NCBI GenBank assembly: GCA_023392125.1
Contig: JAEVZS010000031.1
Location: 1-64,000, forward strand
Direction of reading: 5' to 3'
Origin: Bacteroidota bacterium
Lineage (GTDB): Bacteria > Bacteroidota > Bacteroidia > Cytophagales > Cytophagaceae
DNA: 64,000 nt
The notes beneath the pieces were generated by a model. The model was not told the DNA's origin. It made no database searches and saw only the letters and a list, made by a program, of their open reading frames with translations. Both the position numbers and the translations under genes were made by a program. Shown here piece after piece: positions 51,038 through 59,468 of the stretch (its first letter is position 1; each line of letters begins with the position of its first letter).

Positions 51038-51800
51038 AATCTTTATTTTTTTGGCAGCTGTTTTCATTTTTTCATTGTCTGCCTGCAAATCAAAGCGCAA
51101 TATTGCACATTCTGCAAACACAGAAGCGGAAACCAGACATAAGGTGGCCGTTGAGGAAATAGATTTCAATTATTTCAACTCGAAGGCAAAAGTTGACTAT
51201 AACGATGGCTCGTCAACTATCAGCTTCAATGTCAACATTCGCATGAAGAAAGATAGTGTTGTCTGGCTTTCTGTCCTTGCTCCGCTTGGCATAGAAGCTG
51301 CCAGAGCGCTTATTACCCCTGACTCTGTACAGGTACTGGACCGGCTCAATAACCGATACGAGGCTTACAGCATAGAGTGGCTAAAGCAAAACTTCAGCGC
51401 TGACCTATCTTTCGGCAATATTCAGAATATGCTGCTGGGCAATCTGGTAGTACCTCCATACAAAGAAACCAAGCTCAACGATGTAGAAGGCTCTGACTGC
51501 ATTACACTCCAGCAGATTTCGCCCAGCCTGACTATATCCAATTCAATCAGCCGGGAAAAGAAGAAAGTTACCTCTTTATCAATCAATGAATATTCGGGCA
51601 ACTCATTATCTGTTGACTATAGCGAATTCGGGGCATTAGGCAATTATGTTTTCCCGTATTTCAACTCTATCAATGCAATTATCAACGAATCCGGGAAATC
51701 CAAATCCGTAAGTGTCCGAATCAAGCATAATAAGCCTGAGCTTACTGATGAGCCTCTTAACTTTAGTTTTAATGTACCTTCAAAATTTAAAAAAGGGTAA
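51030..51800 (+). CDS. DUF4292-family lipoprotein
   Basis: A 256-residue lipoprotein (lipobox LSAC, Cys19). The mature part follows the DUF4292 pattern (VWLSVLAPLGIEAARALITPDSVQVLDR, NMLLGNLVVPP) with an unclosed beta-barrel like LolA/LolB predicted from alternating strands. The family is found across Bacteroidota next to EnvC genes. A LolB-like role, receiving lipoproteins at the outer membrane, is an inference from fold and is not settled. Overlaps both neighbours, so operon membership is strong. Confidence 0.87.
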   Translation: MNRIFIFLAAVFIFSLSACKSKRNIAHSANTEAETRHKVAVEEIDFNYFNSKAKVDYNDGSSTISFNVNIRMKKDSVVWLSVLAPLGIEAARALITPDSVQVLDRLNNRYEAYSIEWLKQNFSADLSFGNIQNMLLGNLVVPPYKETKLNDVEGSDCITLQQISPSLTISNSISREKKKVTSLSINEYSGNSLSVDYSEFGALGNYVFPYFNSINAIINESGKSKSVSVRIKHNKPELTDEPLNFSFNVPSKFKKG

Positions 51801-53025
51801 GATTTGTCTCCTGCTCTTATTTTTTCTTTTGTCCGGTTTTTCCTCTCTGGCTCAGAAAACCAAAGCCCAGCTGGAAAGAGAAAAACAGGAAAATTTGCGT
51901 AAAATCAGGGAAGCAGCCAATATACTAAAGGAAACCCAGGCACAGAAAACCACCAGTCTGGCCCAGCTTTCTGTGCTTCAAAAAGAAATAACTGCCCGGA
52001 ATGAGCTTATCATTGCCATATCGCAGGAGGTTGAGCTTCTGAACCGGGAAATTGTCGAAAAGGGGGATATTATCATTGCTCTTGAAGATGATGTCGAAAA
52101 GCTGAAGAATGATTATTCCAGAATGATCTATGATGCTGCCAAAACTCAGAGTCATTATGATAAACTGACATTCATTTTTTCTGCGCAAACCTTCAATCAG
52201 CTGGCTATGCGCCTCAAATACCTGAGACAGTTTTCCGATGCCCGTAAATATCAGGTAGACCAAATTGAGAAGGTCAAAATGACTATTGCCGGGGAAAAGC
52301 AGAAGCTGGCTGCCATTGTTGTCGAAAAAAATGAGCTGTTAAAAGCGAAAAGGATCGAACAGGAAAACCTGAATCAGCTGAAGACCAAACAGGATGACCT
52401 TGTAGCCGTCCTGACCAGCAAAGAGCAGCAGCTAAAGAAAGAAGTAACCGAACGCGAGAAGGACAATAAAAGACTCGAAAAGCTGGTAGAGGACATAGTA
52501 AAGAAAGAAATTGCCCGTGCCCGCAAAGAAGCGGAAGCCCGTGCCAGGGAAAAAAGTGCGGCCGGAAAAGCCCCGACCGGTACCTCGGCAACTCCTGATG
52601 CCAGCAAGCTTGCCGGCAAGTTTGAGATGAATCTCCGGAAATTACCCTGGCCGGTAGCACGAGGAGAGATTGTCGGACACTTCGGCATTCAGCCGCATCC
52701 CGTTCTCAAAGGTGTCACCATCGAAAACCTTGGAGTGGACATTCTTACCATGAAAGAAGAAATCGTTCGCTCGGTATTTCAGGGAGAGGTCCTGACCATT
52801 GCTTCGGTTCCCGGCATGAATAATGTTGTAATGATCAGGCATGAGAACTATATTACAGTTTATGCCCGGTTAAAATCAGTCAGTGTAAAGCGCGGACAGT
52901 CTATTCAGGCCAAAGATCCTATCGGCATTGTCTACACAGACAAAGATGGTCAGTCTCAGCTCCAGTTTCAGATCTGGAAAGACGACAAAAAGCTGGACCC
53001 GGAACAATGGCTGATTAAAAAATGA
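51772..53025 (+). CDS. Murein hydrolase activator EnvC-like protein (degenerate LytM domain)
   Basis: A 417-residue periplasmic protein. I start at the ATG at 51772, which begins right before a good signal peptide (ICLLLLFFLLSGFSSLAQ); an upstream ATG at 51712 would add 20 residues overlapping the DUF4292 gene by 89 bp. Residues about 25-275 form long coiled coils (KTKAQLEREKQENLRKIREA onward). The C-terminal M23/LytM domain (about 295-415) lacks zinc ligands: the usual HxxxD histidine is Asn in ENLGVDI and the HxH motif is QFQ in LQFQIW. So it is an activator of amidases, not an enzyme itself. Last gene of the 48324-53025 operon. Confidence 0.9.
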   Translation: MYLQNLKKGKICLLLLFFLLSGFSSLAQKTKAQLEREKQENLRKIREAANILKETQAQKTTSLAQLSVLQKEITARNELIIAISQEVELLNREIVEKGDIIIALEDDVEKLKNDYSRMIYDAAKTQSHYDKLTFIFSAQTFNQLAMRLKYLRQFSDARKYQVDQIEKVKMTIAGEKQKLAAIVVEKNELLKAKRIEQENLNQLKTKQDDLVAVLTSKEQQLKKEVTEREKDNKRLEKLVEDIVKKEIARARKEAEARAREKSAAGKAPTGTSATPDASKLAGKFEMNLRKLPWPVARGEIVGHFGIQPHPVLKGVTIENLGVDILTMKEEIVRSVFQGEVLTIASVPGMNNVVMIRHENYITVYARLKSVSVKRGQSIQAKDPIGIVYTDKDGQSQLQFQIWKDDKKLDPEQWLIKK

Positions 53026-53086
53026 TTACCAGGGAATCAAACTGAGCTATTATCTGTATAAATTTAACAAACTACCAACTGTGACA

Positions 53087-53791
53087 ATGAATACCACGAA
53101 GACAGAAACAAAAGAAAATCCATTATATAACCTTGTTTGCAATATTGTAATACCTGCCGTTATCTTATCCAAGTTTTGCAGTGAGGATTATCTCGGCCCT
53201 TTTTATGGCTTACTGGTAGCACTGCTATTTCCCGTTTCATACGGGCTTTTTGAGCTTCTTGTCCGTGGCCGGAAGAACTTTATTTCACTTCTGGGTTTCT
53301 TTAGTACCTTATTAACAGGTGTGATCGGACTGATGGAGTTTCCTGCAGAGTGGATTGCAGTAAAAGAAGCGTTTATTCCATTTGTTATCGGAGTAGTCGT
53401 ACTGATATCTACCTGGTCCCCTTTTCCGCTGGTAAGAAAATTATTGTATAATAAAGAGGTATTTCAGGTTGAGCGGATCGATTCCATTCTTGACTCTCTA
53501 AACCGGAAGCCGGCATTTGAAAGATTAATGACCAATTCTTCCATATTTCTGTCACTTTCTTTCTTTGTCTCTGCTGTGCTGAATTATGTACTGGCCAAGA
53601 TAATTGTCAAAAGCCAGCCTGGGACTACTGCTTTCACAGAAGAACTAGGCCAGATGACCTGGATGAGCTACCCGGTTATTGTCCTGCCTTCGATGATTAT
53701 TATGCTGGCTATACTCTGGCATCTGATTACCTCACTTCAGAAGCTGACCAATCTGGAGCGTAAAGAGATATTTGCCATTCAAGGTGAATAG
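53087..53791 (+). CDS. VC0807-like multi-pass membrane protein
   Basis: A 234-residue inner-membrane protein with five or six hydrophobic helices (VCNIVIPAVILSKFCS, LGPFYGLLVALLFPVSYGLFELL, AFIPFVIGVVVLISTW, SIFLSLSFFVSAVLNYVLAKI, MSYPVIVLPSMIIMLAILWHLI). It matches the VC0807 family (DUF), whose function is unknown. An in-frame GTG at 53081 could add two residues; ATG is preferred. It lies 61 bp after EnvC but has no clear functional link. Confidence 0.8.
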   Translation: MNTTKTETKENPLYNLVCNIVIPAVILSKFCSEDYLGPFYGLLVALLFPVSYGLFELLVRGRKNFISLLGFFSTLLTGVIGLMEFPAEWIAVKEAFIPFVIGVVVLISTWSPFPLVRKLLYNKEVFQVERIDSILDSLNRKPAFERLMTNSSIFLSLSFFVSAVLNYVLAKIIVKSQPGTTAFTEELGQMTWMSYPVIVLPSMIIMLAILWHLITSLQKLTNLERKEIFAIQGE

Positions 53792-54015
53792 TTTAAGTAT
53801 TAGGCAGATTTATAGTTTGTTTTGATTATTAAAAGGAAGAAGTTTATAGCTTAAGGCTCAAAGATCGCGGCGTGCCTGTCGGCGGCGGTCAGTGCAGCTT
53901 ATTCCCGTTTTTATGTCTTTGACATGAGGAATACCAACATATTCTTCTACAAACCAACTCCCTGACATTCTAAAACTCCTAATCCTATAGCTCTCCTGTT
54001 AACGGAGTAAAATGA

Positions 54016-54061
54016 AAATCCTTTGATCAGTTTCCTGAAGGGGCTCTGTATCAAAGGATTT
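54016..54061 (-). terminator. Terminator after CPA2 antiporter gene
   Basis: A 12-bp perfect stem (AAATCCTTTGAT at 54016-54027 with ATCAAAGGATTT at 54050-54061), with further pairing inside the 22-nt loop, is followed on the minus strand by TTCATTTTAC. It begins 18 bp past the stop codon. Confidence 0.75.
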
Positions 54062-54079
54062 CTGCATGAAAGTCTCCGG

Positions 54080-56365
54080 TTAATTACCCTCGATCTTTTC
54101 GGCAATAATAAGTGTAGATGGAATAGATGACAACCAGAGGCTTTTCGACTCTACCAGCTTTCTCCAGCTGTCTGCACTTATAAGCATTAAAGACTGAGAC
54201 TTAAGAAACTCTTTGTCAACGACCCGTTCATTCAGAAGATTAATATGGTTGGGCGCTGTCTGCTCAATTGCCCGGATCGCTTCTTTAACTTCCGCATGTC
54301 TTTTTACTTCACCTACCGCATCCAGCACTGTGATCTGAGCGCCTGAATTACTGATCAGCTTCTGTGCATACTTGATCAGAAACGCATCTTTTTCAGAAAA
54401 CACCGGCATAAATACATCACCAGTACCTGTCAGCTCTTTATCAATCAGAATCCCGACCGGCACGGTGCTTTTTGCCAGAATCATTCTTGTTCGCTCATCA
54501 AAAGGAGAATTTTCAAAAAGCTTCTCTTTGCCTGTAACCTGGTTAATCAGTCTGTCCGGGTTGATAAAACGGGTGGTAAAGCCCAGCACTTTACCCAGCA
54601 AACTACCCTCAAAAATCGATTGCCCTATTCCGATCAATAATAAATCGTAATCACCCCGGTTCGCTACTTCCGCGATATCTCCATCAATATTGCCGGACAC
54701 TTTGAAAAGAGTAGTAACTTTCTGATTGAGATCTTCTGCTTCTTTTATAATCGGATCGAAGCTTTCTTTTTCATATTCGTCAATATTATAATGATGCAGT
54801 TCACTGCTCGGAGACAGGTGCATTGCAGTAACAGAGGCATTTTCATTCAGATTTCTGGAGAGGCTGTTGGCGAGCCGCAGCAATGACCTTCCACCCTGAG
54901 GACTGCCAAATGACATCAGGATTTTATACTTGCTGATTGCGCTTATTTCTGCCGGTATTTCAGTCAGCGATGATCTGAACAATTTCATAATCAGATCCAG
55001 CGCCGGTCCTGTCATCATGGTAGTAACAAGAGCCATAATAACCATCATCGCAAAAATTTCCGGTGTCAGCACACCAAGATCATATCCGATATTGAGCACT
55101 ACCAGCTCCATCAGACCTCTTGTGTTCATCAAAGCACCTATCACGAGACTGTCTTTCCAGCCCTGTCCTACAAACCTTGCCGCCAGCGCGCTTCCGGCTA
55201 CTTTACCTATTACTGCGACCAGTATGATCATCGCTGTTACCTTCCATAAGTACGGATCATTAAGCAAGCCGATCTGCGTCCTCAATCCCGTAAAAACAAA
55301 GAATAAGGGCAGTAATAATACCAGAGCAACATCTTCCACCTTCTCGATAAAAAGACTACGGAACTTAACGTTCTCAGGCATGATAGCCCCGGCCATAAAC
55401 GCTCCAAACAGTGCATGGATACCAATCACCTCCGTAGCATAGGACGATATCAGCAAGGTCAGAAAGAAGATGGCAACGATCGGCTTACTGAGATTTTCCT
55501 TCGATGCATGAAGATCTCCAACCCTTTTGAGAAACGGGCGCACCACTTTCAGCATTACCAGCACATACAGCACGGCAAGCATAATAATGTAAATGGCGCT
55601 TACAAATGAGCCTGCTTTCACAATGGCAATCACAGCTGCCAGCAGACACCAGGCGGTAATATCATCAGCAGCTGCACAGGTAATTACCATAGTACCTAAG
55701 CGTGTTTTATGAATTCCGCGCTCCTGAACTATTCTGGCTAAAACGGGAAAAGCAGTAATACTCATGGCTATTCCCATAAAAAGCCCGAAAGACAAAAACT
55801 GCACATTAGCGGGAGCAAAGGTTTCGTAGACAAAATAAGCCAGTCCTATCCCAAGTGCAAAGGGAAAAATAATACTTGCATGACTGATTACAACCGCATC
55901 ATGAGCCTTGTTTCTCAACACATTCAGATCAAGCTCCATTCCGATCACAAACATGAACAGAATAAGTCCTATCTGACTCAAAAACTGCAGATTGCCCAGC
56001 GACTCGGCCGGAAAAAGAGCCGCTGAAAACTCCGGAAAGTACATCCCGACCAGTGATGGTCCAAGAAAAATACCTGCCATGATTTCCCCGACCACCGTCG
56101 GCTGGCCTATTTTCTTACATATCCATCCAAAAATACGGGCGACCAGGATAATCGCCACTATCTGAGCAAGCAATATGGCAAGCGGATGTCCCAGATTATG
56201 CATCAGAGCATCTATAAACTCCATCCACTGGCTCCGGTCAGACTGTGGAACGATAATATCTCTTCCTTCCTCCATTTTTATTCCGGAACGAAAGATTCCA
56301 TACATAATCGCTGAAAATCCACCGATAATTGCGATATAAAAAAGTGTGTTCTTATACTTACCCAT
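54080..56365 (-). CDS. CPA2-family cation:proton antiporter with C-terminal USP-like domain
   Basis: A 761-residue membrane protein. After an extra N-terminal helix (FYIAIIGGFSAIMYGIF) and a periplasmic segment, residues about 60-455 form the Na+/H+ exchanger (Kef/CPA2) core with GQPTVVGEIMAGIFLGPSLVG, FVIGMELDL and the two-Asp ion site AAADDITAWCL. Residues about 475-760 are cytoplasmic and divide into two universal-stress-protein-like halves (ISKYKILMSFGSPQGGRSLL; DVFMPVFSEKDAFLIKYAQKL). Would exchange K+ or Na+ for protons, with nucleotide or ligand control by the USP part. Monocistronic. Confidence 0.9.
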   Translation of the reverse strand: MGKYKNTLFYIAIIGGFSAIMYGIFRSGIKMEEGRDIIVPQSDRSQWMEFIDALMHNLGHPLAILLAQIVAIILVARIFGWICKKIGQPTVVGEIMAGIFLGPSLVGMYFPEFSAALFPAESLGNLQFLSQIGLILFMFVIGMELDLNVLRNKAHDAVVISHASIIFPFALGIGLAYFVYETFAPANVQFLSFGLFMGIAMSITAFPVLARIVQERGIHKTRLGTMVITCAAADDITAWCLLAAVIAIVKAGSFVSAIYIIMLAVLYVLVMLKVVRPFLKRVGDLHASKENLSKPIVAIFFLTLLISSYATEVIGIHALFGAFMAGAIMPENVKFRSLFIEKVEDVALVLLLPLFFVFTGLRTQIGLLNDPYLWKVTAMIILVAVIGKVAGSALAARFVGQGWKDSLVIGALMNTRGLMELVVLNIGYDLGVLTPEIFAMMVIMALVTTMMTGPALDLIMKLFRSSLTEIPAEISAISKYKILMSFGSPQGGRSLLRLANSLSRNLNENASVTAMHLSPSSELHHYNIDEYEKESFDPIIKEAEDLNQKVTTLFKVSGNIDGDIAEVANRGDYDLLLIGIGQSIFEGSLLGKVLGFTTRFINPDRLINQVTGKEKLFENSPFDERTRMILAKSTVPVGILIDKELTGTGDVFMPVFSEKDAFLIKYAQKLISNSGAQITVLDAVGEVKRHAEVKEAIRAIEQTAPNHINLLNERVVDKEFLKSQSLMLISADSWRKLVESKSLWLSSIPSTLIIAEKIEGN

Positions 56366-56586
56366 AATTCCTCCCTGATATATGCAGAGCTACTTTTACC
56401 CTTCAATCAGCTGATCCGATAGCAAGCCTCTCTTCGTTTAATTTTTAAAAGCCGCATCCGGGTTCAGACACGACCTGCTGATCAGCAATGTCCGTAAATA
56501 TACGCAGCAGCTCAGGTCGTTATATCCTGACCGGAAACAAAGGAGTTAAATTTGTAATCAAAGCCCGGAAAATTGTAACAAAAAAA

Positions 56587-57324
56587 TCAGATACGAACCA
56601 GCTTTATAAAATCATTCCGGTATGCATCGCTCAACGTTGCCACTATTGGTTTACCACACGAATCCGATATGGAGGTAGTAATCTCATCAAAGGAAAAAAC
56701 TTTTACAATTTTAAAAGCAAGCATCTCTCGTTTATTCACCCTTACAAACTGGTCCACAGGCAAAAGCTTTTTAAGTTTGTCAAAGGAGATATTTTTGAGC
56801 AGTAAACGGGTCCCGTCCTGCATAAGTGCTGTTTTATCTCTGCTATCAGACTCAGAAGCTCTGATATAACAAAGCTGATCAAAAAAAATCAAGGCCTTGC
56901 CCCTGTCTGTATTCAGCTGGATAAAATTCCGTATCGGAGTAGTTGAATCCGTACTGCTCACTCGCTTCAGGGCTTTCTGAACCGCCTGCTGCAATCTTTC
57001 CCTCTTTACCGGTTTCCGGACATAGTCAACCGCATCCAGATCAAAAGCTTCTGCGGCATATTCCTTATAAGCAGTCGTAAATATCACCATCTTACTGTCC
57101 AAAAGATCAGCAATCTGCAATCCGTTTACCACCGGCATATTTATATCAAGAATGCACAAATCAAAATCCAGCTCCGGCATTTCTTTTAAAAACGTTTCGG
57201 GGTTATTAAATGCTTTTACAACTTCCAGTTCAGGCAGCTGTTCACATAGCATTTTCAGATACGTAAGCCCTGGAAGCTCGTCATCGAGCAGCAAGCATTT
57301 TAGCTTTGTGTTCAAACAGATCAA
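56587..57324 (-). CDS. LytTR-family response regulator
   Basis: A 245-residue regulator: receiver domain (1-125) with D14/D15 and phospho-acceptor D60 (CILDINMP), and a LytTR DNA-binding domain (about 140-245; FDQLCYIRASESDSRDK, QFVRVNKREML). It forms a pair with the LytS-type kinase at 57281-58048; its start lies 44 bp inside the kinase gene, giving tight translational coupling. LytTR pairs in this phylum often control surface polysaccharide or motility; the target is unknown here. Confidence 0.92.
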   Translation of the reverse strand: MICLNTKLKCLLLDDELPGLTYLKMLCEQLPELEVVKAFNNPETFLKEMPELDFDLCILDINMPVVNGLQIADLLDSKMVIFTTAYKEYAAEAFDLDAVDYVRKPVKRERLQQAVQKALKRVSSTDSTTPIRNFIQLNTDRGKALIFFDQLCYIRASESDSRDKTALMQDGTRLLLKNISFDKLKKLLPVDQFVRVNKREMLAFKIVKVFSFDEITTSISDSCGKPIVATLSDAYRNDFIKLVRI

Positions 57325-58048
57325 TCTTTAAGTGTGCGATATACACATCGCCTTCTGTAAACCGGTCAAGGCGAAAGTTTTCTTTATATATAATTCTGAG
57401 CCGCTGTTCAAGTGTTTCTGCACCTATCCCTCCTTTCTCCTTCCGGATTCTGGGTTGCTTTGATGAAACCTTGTTTGCAACGGTCAGACTAAAAGCATTG
57501 TCCTTAAATTCAAAGATAATTGAAATAAATGCATCCGGGCTCTGCAGGTCTGCATGCTTGAATGCATTCTCTATCAAATCAATAGAAATAAGAGGCGCCA
57601 GCAGGCGCTGATCCAGCAACGGTTCTGACTCTCTCAGACGAGTTTTGACTTTCAGCTCAAACAGAGGGCTTACCTTTATCTTATTAATCTCAATCAGATT
57701 CAGGGCAAAATCTACTTCTTCCCTGGCTGTTACAAACTTATTGCGGCTTTCATACAAAATATAATCCAGTACATTGGCCAGCTTATCGAGAGCAAAATAA
57801 GTCTGGTACGCATGCGACTGTACCGAATTCAGGATGTTTTTGAACAAATGAGGATTAAGTCTGGACTCGAGCGCTTCCAGCTGGAGATTATTGATTTTAT
57901 TCTCCAGTACGGTAAACCGGGCTTCTGACTCCTTCTTTTTTCTGTCTGATCTTACCAGTTTGATATACAGCACTATGATCAGCGAAGCCATTAAAGCAAC
58001 AGCTGCAGGCGCGGCATAAAAAAGAAGATGAGTGGTTGAATCAGACAT
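57281..58048 (-). CDS. LytS-type sensor histidine kinase
   Basis: A 255-residue kinase with one N-terminal membrane helix (FYAAPAAVALMASLIIVLYI, 10-29), a short coiled coil, and the His_kinase domain of the LytS/YehU group: SRLNPHLFKNILNS (His67) and DLIENAFKHA (N-box), with a KGGIGAETLEQRL G-box. No extracellular sensor domain is present, so the signal may come through the helix or a partner. First gene of a two-gene unit with the LytTR regulator. Confidence 0.9.
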   Translation of the reverse strand: MSDSTTHLLFYAAPAAVALMASLIIVLYIKLVRSDRKKKESEARFTVLENKINNLQLEALESRLNPHLFKNILNSVQSHAYQTYFALDKLANVLDYILYESRNKFVTAREEVDFALNLIEINKIKVSPLFELKVKTRLRESEPLLDQRLLAPLISIDLIENAFKHADLQSPDAFISIIFEFKDNAFSLTVANKVSSKQPRIRKEKGGIGAETLEQRLRIIYKENFRLDRFTEGDVYIAHLKIDLFEHKAKMLAAR

Positions 58049-58243
58049 ACCTGTATTTTTCCGGTAAAACTATCATTTTTTAGTTTTCTTCAAAATCGCC
58101 CTCCTGTTACAGAACAGTTCGTTTGTTCCAAAGTGCTCCTGTCAACATAGAATTATCCTTCAAGCTAAACGAAAATAAAATTTGCATATTTTTTCCGAAA
58201 TTCTCCCAGGATATCGAATTTGGCGCATTATAACTTCAAATTG

Positions 58244-58612
58244 ATGAAAGGACTTGTCTGTATTCTACTATTGATTCTGTCCAATGCTTTTATGACAGTG
58301 GCATGGTACGGGCATCTGCGATTTGCGGACATGAAATGGTTCAACAAACTCGGACTTGTCTCCATTATACTGATCAGCTGGGGTATCGCTCTGTTTGAGT
58401 ATTGTTTTCAGGTCCCCGCCAACAGGATCGGATTCAGAGAACACGGGGGGCCGTTTTCACTGGTCGAGCTCAAAGTAATTCAGGAAGTGATCACCCTGTG
58501 TATATTTATGGTATTTTCGCTGCTGGTATTTAAGAATGAAACCTTCCGGATAAATCATCTGATCGGATTTGGTTTTCTGGTGCTCGCCGTATTCTTTATT
58601 TTCAAAAAATAG
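58244..58612 (+). CDS. Small DMT-superfamily membrane protein (DUF486)
   Basis: A 122-residue protein with four membrane helices (GLVCILLLILSNAFMTVAWYG, LGLVSIILISWGIALFEYCF, VITLCIFMVFSLLVFK, LIGFGFLVLAVFFIFKK) and the DUF486 family motif around FEYCFQVPANRIGF. Start taken at ATG 58244; a TTG at 58220 would add eight polar residues. Related to small multidrug-resistance-type transporters in fold, function unknown. Its last 11 bp overlap the end of the convergent gene at 58602-59468. Confidence 0.87.
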   Translation: MKGLVCILLLILSNAFMTVAWYGHLRFADMKWFNKLGLVSIILISWGIALFEYCFQVPANRIGFREHGGPFSLVELKVIQEVITLCIFMVFSLLVFKNETFRINHLIGFGFLVLAVFFIFKK

Positions 58613-59468
58613 TATCCGTCTGTCCCTTTTGCTTCAGAAGGAATAATCTGCGGTTTTCATTGCTGATAAGACGCCGGATCGGAGACAAATAAATAATACT
58701 TTCTGCCTGCCCCGAGCGGCCAAAACGAATACAACGTACCGGATTTGAAAAGTTAACTCCTGAGTTCAGCGCGAAATCAAAAATCTTTCCGTAAGTAAGC
58801 AGGCTAAAGGTACGCTGATCCGGACTGATCGCTGCATCGGTTACCATAGAGGATATATAAATACTATCCGCAACCTCCGCCTGATAAACGCCCGGCTGGT
58901 CCGGGAGACGGTATATCTTCACATTTTTGTGCCCTCTGTTTTTGGAGAAAATGTACAGGCTGTCATTGTACCAGAAAAAAGCTTCCGCATCATAATTCAT
59001 CTGCTTTGCCGGCGGAGGAAAACCGGTCTGATCGGCATAGGAAAAATGTATTGTATCCAGCTTCCGGTTTTCAATATTGTATTTGTATATCCGTAGATTT
59101 GTACGACGATTACGGTTATTTCCAAAATCTCCGATATAAAGATTACCGTACGCGTCTCTTGTCAGCGCCTCCCAGTCCACATTAGCTGCCCCCGGAACAG
59201 TTATTGTTTCAAGCAATGCGCCCTCCAGCGATACTCTGTATAACTCGGCTTTGCCTCCGCTGTCATTAAGCCCCCAGAAGGACACGCTGTCGTCCATGAT
59301 CATACCGGAGCATTCACTGAGCTCGGCAGGAAGCTTTCCCGCACGGCTGATTCTTATTTTGTGCGAACCTCTGGAAATCTCATAGTCATTTATTTTCTTA
59401 TCAGAAGCACAGGGGCAAAAAAAGCCCCTTACAAAAACATACAATGTAAACAGCTTTAATTTAATCAT
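58602..59468 (-). CDS. Predicted beta-propeller protein of unknown function
   Basis: A 288-residue exported protein. N-terminal hydrophobic stretch with two cysteines (FVRGFFCPCASDKK) could be a lipoprotein signal. The mature part reads like a propeller of SdiA-regulated/NHL type: ECSGMIMDDSVSFWGLNDSG, NVDWEALTRDAYGNLYIGDF and GNNRNRRTNLRIYKY, YDAEAFFWYNDSLYIFSKNR. The residues around NVDWEA recall proteins that bind or cleave phosphoester-like ligands, but no function can be assigned. It overlaps the stop of the upstream helicase gene by 8 bp and is probably cotranscribed with it. Confidence 0.75.
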   Translation of the reverse strand: MIKLKLFTLYVFVRGFFCPCASDKKINDYEISRGSHKIRISRAGKLPAELSECSGMIMDDSVSFWGLNDSGGKAELYRVSLEGALLETITVPGAANVDWEALTRDAYGNLYIGDFGNNRNRRTNLRIYKYNIENRKLDTIHFSYADQTGFPPPAKQMNYDAEAFFWYNDSLYIFSKNRGHKNVKIYRLPDQPGVYQAEVADSIYISSMVTDAAISPDQRTFSLLTYGKIFDFALNSGVNFSNPVRCIRFGRSGQAESIIYLSPIRRLISNENRRLFLLKQKGQTDTIF

